Positions 37,770-50,169 of a stretch of 50,209 nt of DNA are shown in pieces. How positions within the stretch are numbered: the first letter of the stretch is position 1; every line of letters begins with the position of its first letter. A program made the position numbers and the translations under genes. The notes under the pieces were generated by a model that saw only the letters and a program-made list of their open reading frames with translations, was not told where the DNA came from and did not search any database. This DNA comes from Saccoglossus kowalevskii (taxonomy: Eukaryota; Hemichordata; Enteropneusta; Harrimaniidae), in the NCBI RefSeq assembly GCF_000003605.2, contig NW_003110478.1, positions 29,051 to 79,259 of the forward strand, in the 5' to 3' direction.

Positions 37770-38327
37770 TCACGCATCACATCTGTAGGAAAAAAAGGAT
37801 TAATTTAAATTAATTCAACCAATTTACACCAGCGAAGCGTTTTGGCAACAGAGGGCGCGATTTATAGAAAAGGTGTATTACTATTTTCCTAAAATCGTTA
37901 TAGATAAATATACGCTGAAATTCAATTTATAACTCCACAGTCGAATGTATTTTACATGCGTTGTTCACAATACATCGCAATGGAACGACAACGTTTCAGA
38001 ACGACTAAGTCGCGTTCCTGCTTTCTTTATATCTTACCTGACCAACCAACTGTCAACAAACACGTCTGTGTCATCTGTTGTTTCGCCGTTAGGTAACATG
38101 AAATCATTTTTCGGGTCACCGTCGTTGTTTCCTAGAAGACCGCAACATTTCCCCTCCAGGCCTGGTGAGATCTTAACATCTGCAACATATCCCTTATCAG
38201 TATAGGACATAGAAAATGTCTCGTGGTAACTGAAAACTGCCACGCCATCCCTGTCTATTAAAGAGAGTTTATCAGTACCGAAATCAATTTCTTCTACCGA
38301 TGAAAATGACTGCCCGTTGACCTAGAA

Positions 38328-38382
<55 letters not shown>

Positions 38383-38447
38383 ACAAACAAACAAACAAAC
38401 AAACAAACAAACAAACAAACAAACAAACAAACAAACAAACAAACAAA

Positions 38448-38514
<67 letters not shown>

Positions 38515-39882
38515 ATATTAGTCTAACCGTAATTTGTTTATCACGACCAAGTGATACGACATAGGCTCCCACACGTGCAGTTATGCTGCCAACTCGGCCC
38601 ACAGCTTTGCCATGAAGTGTACCGGGTATGTTTGTCAGCGTTATTTCCCAGTTGTTATCATAACAATCTTTGACCAAGATGTAAGTGCACACGCCCTGGA
38701 ACGAATATTTTCTGCCATCCAAAGTCACGATGTGAGGGTCACCGCTTCCACCGCCAGCTGTCACGATGAACGTAAAAACGTAAAATCAGACACATGTGTT
38801 GAAATACTTATATACAAAGTTGTATAATGTTTACGGATGACCCTGTATGATTCCCAGTGAAGACAAGTATTCCGCTGTTTATAACATGCGCATATCTATG
38901 TCTTCTCATTGTACCTATGCATATGTATCTTCAAGAGCGAAGTATCATACGGTCAGATTACTTACCGGTTTCACAGCAATATTCATTTGGTTTCTCACAT
39001 TTAGCCCCGTTACCGTCGGGCTCCGAAGGAATCTCCATTTCACCGCACACTTCTTTACATTCTCCGATGTTTTCGAGGTCACATCGATCTGTGTTAAATA
39101 AAGGTGGGTCGCCATCATTTAATTGTATGAGTTTTATAAATTGTTAACACTTCTATGTATTTAAAGTAATAGTATATCTATCACATAACGTACAATATAT
39201 TAGTGAATGTACTCAAAGTACTCTTTATCTCGTAACGTACAGATCTCAGTGAGTGAGTGTAACCAAAATATTACTTAGCTTACCAGGCCGTGGAATAACT
39301 GGAGCTGACTTTTTACTTTCATCTGTAATATAAATCATAACATATATGATAATACATACACTAAGAAAAGTTAATGTCAGTTGATATAATTATCATTTTA
39401 TCTAATCTAAACTGTACTCTTTCAAATCCATTTTTTTAGATTTAAAAAAAATGCTTATACCTTTTGCCGCAGAAAACGCTGACGATCGTTTTTCCTGTGA
39501 ATAATAATTGAATAATGGTCTGTTAACACTGATAAGGACTGGCACAGTATTGGTAATGGTGATGTAACGAGCATTGCTAGCTCTTTCTGCATTGCGAATC
39601 GCTTGCACATTTGCTCAGACGTGACAAACGAAGTGCAAGTAGTTAGCCAATTGCCATGACAGATGCGATGAAATCTAACCTCGGAGTTGACAGGAGATCA
39701 CATGACCGAACTGTCATTTTGTCGTACTGTATGATCGAAGACAATTATTTATTCCGTTGAAAGATTATTTCATCGTTTGCACCCTTCTTATTTATCACAG
39801 AACTTACCTGGGATACTTTGGGAGCAGCCGTTACCACGGTAACAGAAAATATTGCTACGACAACCGCAATGACTAGCTTCAT
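37770..39882 (-). CDS. Secreted six-cysteine plus VWD-domain protein (VWD-b)
   Basis: Coding exons: 39808-39882, 39461-39494, 39284-39322, 38966-39088, 38528-38757, 38038-38321, 37770-37782; 265 residues, stop TGA. The order is as in VWD-a: signal peptide (MKLVIAVVVAIFSVTVVTAA), linker with a dibasic site (QEKRSSAFSAAK), six-cysteine module (CDLENIGECKEVC, ending EYCCE), and a VWD domain ([20 protein letters not shown] to [18 protein letters not shown]). Every exon matches VWD-a in length (75, 34, 39, 123, 230, 284, 13 bp of coding). The last large exon is nearly identical in the two genes over the CCGLLG region, while linker and module differ more. The first coding exon extends to an acceptor at 39893. 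Introns are shorter than in VWD-a. Role unknown; extracellular location is a firm inference from the signal peptide. Confidence 0.9.
38328..38517. repeat. Expanded (TAAA)n(CAAA)n(TAAA)n microsatellite in VWD-b intron
   Basis: About 190 bp of four-base units between exons 38528-38757 and 38038-38321. It is the same repeat at the same intron position as 28565-28632 in VWD-a, but about three times longer. Confidence 0.97.
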
Positions 39883-40602
39883 GGTGTTGTTGGCTAGAAT
39901 GATAATGAGTTTGAATAAGAAAAACGATATCTTTGTGAGCTTTCATTTTGTATTGTTACCGGTAATGATGGTATGATGGGCACACGTATGATGTCACACA
40001 TTTGACAATATATACATCTGTAGATCTGTTTTGCTAGTTAGACGTTGAGATAATCGATCATTTGCATAATACATCATATCTAAACGAAGCGGTCACATGA
40101 TATAATCAGCGAAAGCTACACACCCAATGCCATGAAACAATATACACCCGAGCATAACATATGTAATGACGATGCTTAGAATCCACGCCATGATATGCCC
40201 TGTTAAAATGAAAACCATTGCTGGTTGGAATTGTGATTCGAGTTGAGATATAACTGTATTGTCATTGTGGAAACGGAATTGAAATACTAGTAGTCGACTG
40301 AGCCGAACCGACCAGATAGTCAAAATATTTCTCTCTTATTGGATTTATTAATGATAATGCGTTTGGCATTAAGATTACGGAATACTGATGTGTCGGTATG
40401 GATCTTGCGTCGACAGCGGGACCTCGAAAACATACAGTGCGTTCTGTAGGAATATCAAATCCAAAATATTATCACTCCTATTTTATAAATTATTTAGATA
40501 TATAATGTCAGCTCAATTGTACTTGTGAGTAGTGGTATACAGTGGTATGCGTTAACAGTGTTATGCACGGTATAACATCATGATAAATAACGCAGTACTT
40601 AC

Positions 40603-40832
40603 TTTGTTTTCCGACGTTAAATTGGAGTTTACTAAGACTTGTCACCCTCAGTTGGAATATCGACTGGTACACCTGAAGCCAACGAATTAATTCACAGTTC
40701 CTTGGGGAGACAATTTATATAACATCAACAATAATCTGTGCAATTAATCAAATCGAGAGCGACCGATTGGACACTCAGATTCAGATAATCCTTGCTTATG
40801 TCCTTACTTATGTTACCATATTGACCAATCAG
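40603..40832 (-). promoter_or_regulatory. VWD-b promoter and inferred 5' non-coding exon
   Basis: Inverted CCAAT box at 40824-40832, TATA-like TATATAAATT at about 40711-40720, conserved tgtgcaattaatcaaa above it, and a transcribed stretch ending at a gtaagt donor (exon edge 40603). The acceptor before the coding exon is at 39893. Elements and spacing match VWD-a. Confidence 0.65.
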
Positions 40833-42361
40833 AAGTGTTCTAAGAGTGCTCCAACATCCAATTAGAAACTTTTAGAATCATTAATGACATGCTTCGAATG
40901 TTTTTGGCATAATATCTGACGTCAAAAACCAGCTTTGACGCACACTTATTTGAATGTTATTAATAGTCTATGTCAGCTGCGTTGCTACAATTATAACTAG
41001 CACAACTGATATTTCATTACGCATTTTTTTATTGTTTTTTTTTTTTTGCGAATGTTGTCGTGTGTTGTTTCAGATAATACTGATCGAAAATAATATGTGT
41101 GGTACCAAATGTGACACACGGAGTTAAAGTCGGTTTACATAAAATTATTCGACATACCATGTCTACATGTGCCATGTAATCTTTGTTTTAATTTTTGTTT
41201 CAGGAATACGTGACAAATTGTGGCACAACTTACCCTTTCATTAGTTGTTTGCCGACAAAAATATTTGCAAAAAAATCTGACAGCTTTGGAGTTGCGTTTG
41301 GGACGATAGACAGTTACAGTTTCAAAATTGAATATATCTATAACGTTGTTTCGAAACATCTTATATTTAGTAAAACATTAGTAGGAGAATACAAATACAA
41401 TTTTTATTATTTCCACTGACAATAACACTAATCGCGATCGTTAGAATTTTAATACCACACACCATGTCAGGAAGTCTAGTTGAATCATAATGTTCATATT
41501 TCCCCCTCAACTTAAAAAAACATTTGGCCATGCTGCGGTTTTGAACTGGGGCTTGTCATCAACAAAATAGGGTCAAATTAATTTGAAGGCCTAAATACCT
41601 ATTTTAATTATTTTAAAGTAGTATACATATCATTATTGTAATAAAATGAAATGAAATAAAATAAAATGGATATTACAAGCTGAATTGATAATATCATGTG
41701 TTGGTCTTACGACTTGTCTACATGTTATAACAACACTTCTTACAAGCTGTGCTTGTAATGCGTGACATCGAGTGACCATCTTCAAGTAGTCACAGCTTAG
41801 CATGACTTGCGCATAAAGTCACAATGTACATACTTGCAATAGCGTGCAGCGATAAATCACCGTAACAAGTGGATTGCACATTTTAGTGTTTTAATGTCGA
41901 TGACTATGTTTTGTGTCCAAAGTGTTCGATACTGTAGCCAATCAACGGCAAAGGCATACAACGCATTTTTAAATTAACACTGGCCAAATAATGACCACCT
42001 GGACGGAGTTGGTGAGATTTGATTTCATTTATTCTCACAATTATTTGGCGAGACTTGAGGGACCTGAGACCGCTTCAGTGAGAGAACTATGGAACGCAAT
42101 TACTGTCGTATGTGGTCTAAATTGTATATGCAATGTACGTATACAAAGAAAGTTTTTAATATACTAGTACAATGCATACCTGTCATTATATAATGCATAC
42201 TTATCAACATACAATTAATATTTTTCAATATACAATGGATACATATATAGTATCGTTCAGAGTTCGAAGACTTCTGTTTTGACGGTGTGACATGTAAACG
42301 ATGCGTTTTTAGCGAGGTGACCATTCTCGTTCGAAAAACAAACTAACTATTTGAACTTGCG
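40833..42361. other. Anonymous sequence upstream of VWD-b
   Basis: No recognised gene. The segment around 42120-42260 contains loose repeats of a tttttcaatatacaatg-like motif that recurs near 42705-42735. A 74-codon open frame at 41195-41419 has no recognisable features. Confidence 0.5.
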
Positions 42362-42486
42362 TCACTCTCCTGGGTTATTCTTCACTAAGGCGAGAAAAAA
42401 ATCACCCACGGCTTCCATAGGTTTGTAGTGGCGCGCCTCGTCATGGTCACTCAGACAGACGGCGCGTTTCCGAAGATTTGGCGCTG
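42362..42486 (-). CDS. Exon-like open fragment ending in a stop (unknown)
   Basis: A frame of about 41 codons, richer in GC than its surroundings, reads APNLRKRAVCLSDHDE and later YKPMEAVGDFFLALVKN and stops at TGA 42362-42364. Upstream is a possible acceptor (cacag, just above 42486). It could be a 3' terminal exon, a decayed gene or part of a mobile element. I do not recognise the family. There is no supporting start codon. Confidence 0.25.
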
Positions 42487-43600
42487 TGCTTGAGCTCAGT
42501 AGGACTCACTGGAATGCTGATATACTAGTACGTAGTATTTTTATTAAGAGTAGTTTGTAATCAAATGTCTTTGTATTATAATCTTCTGTCGCCAAGTTCA
42601 AAAGCAAAAAACGACTATAATTTCTGTTTATTATTTCGAGAACTCGATAAAAATAGTTTCGCAGAACCGATGACAATGACCATAGTATAAAAGCCTTATT
42701 TGTATACTTTTCAATATACAATGCATAATACTATAGTATTCTATATACAAGACAGATACGTTTGTATACAAGGAAAACACATACATATACAAAGCAAACA
42801 AGTCTACATAGAAGGCGGACACGTCATATGCGTGAATCGTTTTATTTACATGGTGATGTCGACAGCTGTTAGTTTTTTTTGTAAAATCGCAGAAAAACAA
42901 TAAAAAGTGGCAAAACGTCGTTATTATAGCAACTAATCAGCTTTGTAAACATCATGCAACAATTTAGGGAGGAGAGGCTCTATATTGTCAAAGTTGAACT
43001 ATGCAGTGATACGTATTTTTTAAAAAGCAAAATATTAATCTGTGTTAGACGACAAAACTGCGAAAATGAAAAATCAGTTGAAATTATACAGTAAATTATC
43101 ATTCTTTAATATTTCACAAGTTATTTCTTCAACATTCTTTTCACCACCAATTCCCCCGTTTCATCACAAATTATAGTGTACATTTTCCTTCAGAAGATTG
43201 GGACAAAAATGGCCATAGGTATAAACTGAAAACTGACTCAAATTTTGTCTGTTGGCCCCAACATTAGAATTCAGTCTGGTGATGAAAAAGTTATTGGTAT
43301 ACAATTGTATATAACAAGTTACTGACACTCGACGAGTTTGGTAGATTATGCGTCATAAAACGAAGGCGAATCCCTGCAGCGAGTGGCGCATAGTCTGTCA
43401 AACTCATTTTTTATCTGGCAAACGCAAACTTGCATACAAAATCGATGCATCTGTGCAAATTATTTTACAGCGTGTCTGCGTTCGCGCATTTCTTTCATTT
43501 GAGCAGTTTCCTTCTTAACATCAATGGCAATGTGATGGCCAAATCTGTGGTGGTCGTGAATAGCATTTGGTCTAGGATGACATTACGTTGATTACCGACT

Positions 43601-43745
43601 ACTCTCTACGAAATCCCACTGAAAAGCCGCTGCACTATTTCCGACGGAAACATCTAGTAAACGATTTTCGTCGCCACCACTATCGAACACGGTATTGTAC
43701 CTTTCGAATTGTGCTCGCAAACCAACATTGGGAGAGCTATTAAGT
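43601..43745 (-). CDS. Exon-like open fragment (unknown)
   Basis: A minus-strand frame reads SPNVGLRAQFERYNTVFDSG and later VSVGNSAAAFQWDFVE, between a possible acceptor (cttaatag near 43737) and possible donors near 43600-43612. Composition looks coding and it lies upstream, on the same strand, of the fragment at 42362-42486. Whether the two belong together is a guess; the donor choice that joins the phases (aga/gtagtc) is not a strong one. Confidence 0.2.
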
Positions 43746-45271
43746 CGAGATATTGCGAATCATAGTGGCAATGACGCAGAAGTCACGTGATGATACCGGG
43801 TTGTACGACTCGGAAACTTTATGAGAATGGGATGGAGGACCGGAAACGTGTCTGTCGTCGGGAGATTACCTCGAACTCCAAAAAAACTAAAATTCGAGTC
43901 TTGACTTGTTTTAATTCACCAGAAAGTTTAGGCTAGCGTCAACTATCTAGAAACAAAAATAACAATTTCGTTCGATTTCTAAACGCATGATGTCACCACT
44001 GTTTTGGTGAGAATAGCATTTATAAGTTATAAATGTATAAGAGTGAACAATGAAAGAAAACTATACATGAATAACTTAGATTAAGGAACATTTAAGGTGA
44101 ATCGTCAAGCAATGAATGAGTGATTTGTACTAAGTCAGTAAATTTAAGTGCACGTCAATCTCACACGTCTCAAGTAATTTCTCGCGTTATTTGAATTAAA
44201 GATTTAATACTGTTAAAAAAATCACACAGTGCCAACGTTTTCTAAAGAATAATTACAAAATAAACTATATCGGTACTTGCCATTTCAGAAACATCGTATT
44301 TGAACCATATCAAGCCCAGCACATTAAAATGGCTTGAAGAGAACACTAGTTTAATTTCATTTATTTTCATTTGTCTGTCTATCCACAGAACGTTTTATTC
44401 CTAACAACTATATATTTTCATAATAATAGAGGGCATTTAAAAGGAATAAAATTTGCATATAGTTTTGAAATTAATCCCCAAAAATATAGCTTTAAATGAC
44501 TGAACAAGGACAATGTTATTGGGATATGTAAAGATGGTCGCGTATTGTTTGTTTAGTGACATCAGATGTGTGGACATACTTTTTGATTTATAATCATTAC
44601 TCATTTCACAATTCCAGTGATTCATCACATTTGTGTTTGATCAAAATAAAGCTCCCTAATTCCTTGTTCGTGTTCCATAATGTGCGGTAAACTTAATAAC
44701 AGCTGTCGCGGTGTACAACTAAAATTAAGACTACAAGTAAAGCTTAACGGCGTTTTTACATCGGCGTTTAATTGACAACTACTTATTGCCTGTTACCATG
44801 CACCAAACTATTAAGGAAAACTGTGTGTTTGTTTTACTTTTAGCAATAATAATACACACTTTACTCCACTAGGCAGTGGTAAATAAATGCTTTGTTTTTC
44901 ATTCCCTCGAAATTTAAAAAGACAGGCTGGTAAGCGATAAATTAATAAATAAAAACGCACAATTTAAATAAAGGAGAAGTCTAGGCAAAAAAAACATAAT
45001 GGTCCCAGATAAATTAGCTCCACAAATGTAGGAGAATGCAATTTACAGTTTAGTTTCATGTTTAGCCGCTGATCAAAATAATTCGCAACATTATTCTAAG
45101 TTAAAATATTTTCAGTTCGTTGTCAGAAAACTGTGGCACAAAACAAAACAACATTACGAAGATGTTTATCATGAATGAGTTATTTCGCTTCGTATAATTT
45201 TTTTATAATACAAAAAGGCGGCACCAACTGAGCGGAAGTGCACTATTTTAGGGTATATATATATATATCAT
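43746..45271. other. Anonymous AT-rich sequence
   Basis: Nothing recognised beyond scattered short open frames. Confidence 0.5.
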
Positions 45272-45534
45272 CTATATGCTTCTATATATCCACAGATTAT
45301 CACACGTTAATCTAAAGTCTATCCCATGGCAGTACAATTGTTGCAGTTGTATTCTGAGATCATTTCTGGGGGACTTGGGATTATTATGTAAAATATGTGA
45401 TGAACTCGAATATTCACAAGTTAAATGAAGTGCAGTGTGTCCAAATGCTAGCATTGCTCCGACTTTCATTTTATTGTTTGATCGAATATCATGTACAAAC
45501 ACGTGGGTGTTTATTGGCGCCGGCGTGTGACGTC

Positions 45535-45672
45535 ATTCGCCTAAAGAATCAAAGGCAAATATTCAATTTGATTCGCCAGAGGAAGCAAGGACGAATACCC
45601 AATTGATTCGCATAAAGAAACAAGGGCGAATAATCAATTGAATATTAGCCTAAAGAAACAAGGGTGAATATT
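45535..45672. repeat. Short degenerate repeat, about 36-42 bp
   Basis: Three to four imperfect copies of a unit close to attcgcctaaagaaacaagg followed by gcgaataatcaattg. Confidence 0.75.
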
Positions 45673-46200
45673 AAATTATTCCCTGCAATTCAAAAAATGT
45701 TGTATTATCATCTCAAGATCCAAACAAAACTATGATCTCACTGAGCAACTTTAAACACGGTTTGTGATACATATCCGTAAGAGATGTACCATAATAAGGA
45801 AATCAATTCAACAACCTCTACCACCATCATTAAACATACTCGAGGATGTTAGAAAACCCTGAAATGTGCAGTAAAATTCCCTGAGCTAAGAATCTATCTA
45901 TATGCATGCAGCTTATATATTAGAGTTATACTTTGTGTTTAGCCATTCCGTCGCCACGTTGAATCATATGCCCATATGCCACACACGTCTTCACCAACAT
46001 TATAACAACTCACGCCTTATATTGTATCTATTTAAATTTATCCAGTTGTGCCAAAGATCCGAAAAAAAATATTTTTATTTATCGCATGTCTTTTACAATA
46101 TTCTGGTACATATTACAATTGCTGCATGCCATTAAATATTTCAAGTCGCAAAATATTGTTAATAAAAATTGTTCAATGGGTTAATGTTGTGTTTTGGTGG

Positions 46201-46312
46201 ACCTACCCGAACGAGGACACAATAGCCATAACCTACCCGAACGAGGACACAATAGCCATAACCTACCCGAACGAGGACACAATAGCCACACCTACCCGAA
46301 CGACGAGGGCGC
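46201..46312. repeat. 30-bp minisatellite
   Basis: Three near-perfect copies of acctacccgaacgaggacac followed by aatagccata, starting at 46201, 46231 and 46261, and a partial copy from 46290. The plus strand stays open (TYPNEDTIAI repeated) but nothing else suggests a gene. Confidence 0.95.
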
Positions 46313-49300
46313 ACAACAAATATTCCAATTACCACGTCCCTCTGAAACCAAAATGTGTAATATGCGGAATCTTTGATTTTCTGAGTAAAGCACAAGGTTG
46401 CAAACAAGTTCACATATTTTTGTTCCTTTAATTTTCTGGTGTATTTCCAAACTGCTGAAATTGACCATTAAAATCTAGTTGGATTCCCTGCCACAAAGAA
46501 GCCGCGGATTACGACAATGCCTGAACGCAATACACATTGCGCCCTCGTCGGTAACATATGATTTTGCAAACGAAGTATACTATTGTTGCAGAAGAATAAT
46601 TACAGCATGTCCATCTTCCACTAGTGTAGGCTAAAGGCAGAAGTCCACTCTTAATTTTGGCGAAAGTTGGTGATAAACTGGAATACAATGCCCATTGTGT
46701 TATTATTAAAAACAATTACGTATCTATTTTTCCCATGGTACTATGAACATTATTCTGTGTGTTACAGCACTGTATTTTTAAATTATTCATGATAACAAGT
46801 CATGGGATGTAATTGTGTCACACTATGTCACTAGCCAACAATTTGATACACTGCATAGTGTCCCACGTGATCATAGTAACCAACTGTTAAATCGTTCTAT
46901 TATAATATAACCATCATTTTTGTCGAAATTTAAGCTGGTGACCACTTTAAGTGAACATCATTATATTGGCACAAGAATACTAGTCACTCTTAGACAAGTG
47001 ATCACGTGGAATTTTGCGGATTATAAAATACGTTCCAAAATATACACGCTGTGTGACTACGTGTCAATTTATATTAGTGTGTTAGCGCGCAGCGCCCGCT
47101 GTGTTGAATTGTATAACATTTTGGACGAACTTAAATATACTAGTATCTTGTTTCGTTTCACTTAACACGTGGTACCACTTTATGACATAGATTACACTTC
47201 AGTGGCCATAAATTCCGACGTTGAAAATACCCAGAATTCATTTTTCAATATATACTGTACTCCCGGCCAATGTAAAGTTTGGGGTCGCCATCCACCAGAA
47301 TGGCGCTATTTTGTTAGTATTACATTTTTTTGTTTTCATCCGTTTTCTTCATTGTATTGTACTGTTTTATTCTGAATAATTTCAAAAATGTGATAAAAAT
47401 ACTATACTGCTTTGGCAATGGAACTGTTCTTGTAATATTATGTACATTTTACGGTACTGTAATACACAACACAATGTTGTTCACTGTTACTGTATGTCAG
47501 TACATAATAACGCATTGTCATTCGATTTATGGCAAACTTGTCAAAAAACATAAGCAGGATTCTAGTACGATAAGATATAATGTAATAATCTGCCATCATC
47601 GCATTCTTACGCTACAAACTTTGCTTATTGCTTGTATCCCCAATTAGTCGAACGCCGGGTCCATGAGTCAAGCACTGATTGCAGTATTGTGTCTATTTGT
47701 TAGACAGAGGGCTTTGAGTCACAACAATAGTGCTGTAATCGTAGCGTTATCTTTGGCTCATTGTAGTATGTACCACTGCTCTCTCAATTTGGCAAGATTT
47801 CAAAATAAACACGTCACAATAATATGCACACCCCTCGATAAAGCTCATTCATCCATGCCTACTCCATTGCGGTACTTAGCAAACGTGTAGGGGTGAAAGT
47901 ACGTTTTCTTCACGAATTCTTTCTTATATATACTTTTAGCCACAGTATACCTCATTCGCATTGTTTTTTCGCTGCCAGGTAATTGATTTAAGACAATACA
48001 ACCCACTGTGTTAGTTTGTTACCAATTGCACTGATTTATGTTCAAAACATTTGGCATGGAAGTAAATGTTCACCACCTGCCTGCTTAACCTGTCGGCGAT
48101 TTCACACTTACACAAGTTATTGTATATGTCGACATTTGACCTAGAAATACAGCACGTAGACACGCGGGACATAAATTGTAAAGGTTTCTTGCACCCTGAA
48201 ATCGATCACAGTCACAATAAACAATGTTCTTTGTTACGTAAATAACCCAATCGTCATTTAACCAGTTTAGTTCTATTACGACGCCCCCAGCGATCAACAC
48301 TGGAGAAATGGAGCGTGACGCAACCACTTTTCAAGATATTAGTGACGTCCTTTATCCAAAGTGAAGCGGATTACTTTAATACTGGTAAGTTGAAAAGTTA
48401 TTAGCCTTTGTGTGGATAAATGTGCTATTTCAGTCCCAATATAGTCGAAAGTATCATTTTCCGGCAATCTGATTCTAAGGGGTTGCTTACAATGGTTTTG
48501 ACTTTCAGAGTGTGATCAAAATCAGCGGGGGTCGTTTGCGCCCCAAAGTGTCGAATATACTTGCATATCGACCCGTCTATCAAGGTTGTTCCGCCCAGCT
48601 TTGTGTCGCCATGACGACCGTCAGGCACGCGTACTATGTTTTATTCGAAGCGTAGTCAGGTGTTGTTGTGGGAAGCACTGGACTCACTTGTGCGGCGTGT
48701 TAACAGGTGGTTATTCTCGTAAGTTAACTTCTAACCACAGATACATAAGATTGGACGTAGTGAGAGGTGAGATGTTGTCTTCGTGTGTTCTTTCGTAAAT
48801 ATTCATATAAACTAGATATATTATTTTTACAGCAAAATGTGTTTTAACGAGTCGGTTTTGCTACATGTCTAACGTTACATTTAGGTGGCGTAACACGGCT
48901 TGCGAATTACTGCCATTGTATCGTAACATACAAATTTGCAGATCGGCTGTGAGTGTATATAACCTTTCGCATTATTTGTCTCCGTCATAAAATCAATCCA
49001 CTGGGTAGATGTTCCATGTTTGTTTGGAAATTGATGTGCGCCTTGTCTAAATATCAGAGGTATATACCGGAGTGGGGTGTCCGCCAATTCTGCCGTGGTA
49101 TGCCGGTGGTTATGACTTGTGAGCCGGACACACTGAACAAAAACACTGGCACCTATACATATCACTGTATTCCTTGTATCATTGTATTCTAACATAAAAT
49201 TCAAATTTATGAGTTTTTAGTTCACCCCCCACCCCTCGCTTGACTTGATAAACCCTGTGGGTAGGCGCCCGAAGCGCCACAGCCCCCTCTGTTAATATAA

Positions 49301-50168
49301 ATACGGGTAGTATACTTTGGAGTTAATTCTATTCTGTGTGAGTTCACTATAAACTCGCGCCGATATCTTGAGTGTTTATTCCGCCTGTACATCGCCTGGT
49401 AACAGGATATAACTCATTCGTTAGTCGTGTTGGTACCATCGTAAACACGATAATGCCGAGGTATGTCGTGTTTGCAGTAACCAAACCAGGCTGATCAATA
49501 TGCATGCATTCAGTCTGTTAAGGCGTCTTGTCTTCATTTGAAGGCAATATTTTCCCGTGTTAAAATATCCCGTTTTTATCAATGTATCTCGCTTTGATGG
49601 CACATAAGTCGTACCCATTCTGCGGGGATATATAACGTGTACGATAAAGAAATAGTTTATTCCACTGAGCAAACGATGTTGTAATTTTTTCAGATTTCAA
49701 TTTTCTTCCTAGGTTATGTCTGAACCAGACACAATCACATCAACCTGTGGCGATTCTTGACAGTCCACGATCCATATAAATAATCCTCATCTCAATAACT
49801 GTTCACACCGCACTGGGTGTGCGTAGTCACCGTTATTAAATTACAGCTCGATAATTTCGTTACCTGCATAAGCGGACTACACGCTTGCATGGACCCTTTG
49901 AGAATAAAATCTATAAGGAAACGAAATCTGTCGATGTGGTTGCTATAACGTCAATAAAAATATATAATACTATCATGGACACTCATTCTTATAAACCACA
50001 ATACCATCATTCGTCGCCATTGTTTTCAGTGAATGTTTGTATAATGTGAGCCAGTATAGTGCATAGTGTCTCGACATACACGGAAATGTATGGCATAGTA
50101 ATATTAGGTACATATAGAAATGTTAGGTATATATATAGGAGTGTTAGGTATATATGTATAGAATGTTC

Positions 50169-50169
<1 letters not shown>
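46313..50169. other. Anonymous sequence
   Basis: No gene was recognised on either strand. Open frames here are short, lack domain motifs and do not chain through convincing splice sites. Confidence 0.45.

Noticed and set aside
41195-41419. 74-codon plus-strand frame after a gtttcag acceptor-like site
   Set aside because: No recognisable domain, no partner exon, low-complexity AT-rich ending.
46048-46431. 127-codon frame across the 30-bp repeat
   Set aside because: Openness comes from the repeat; the flanks are AT-rich and featureless.
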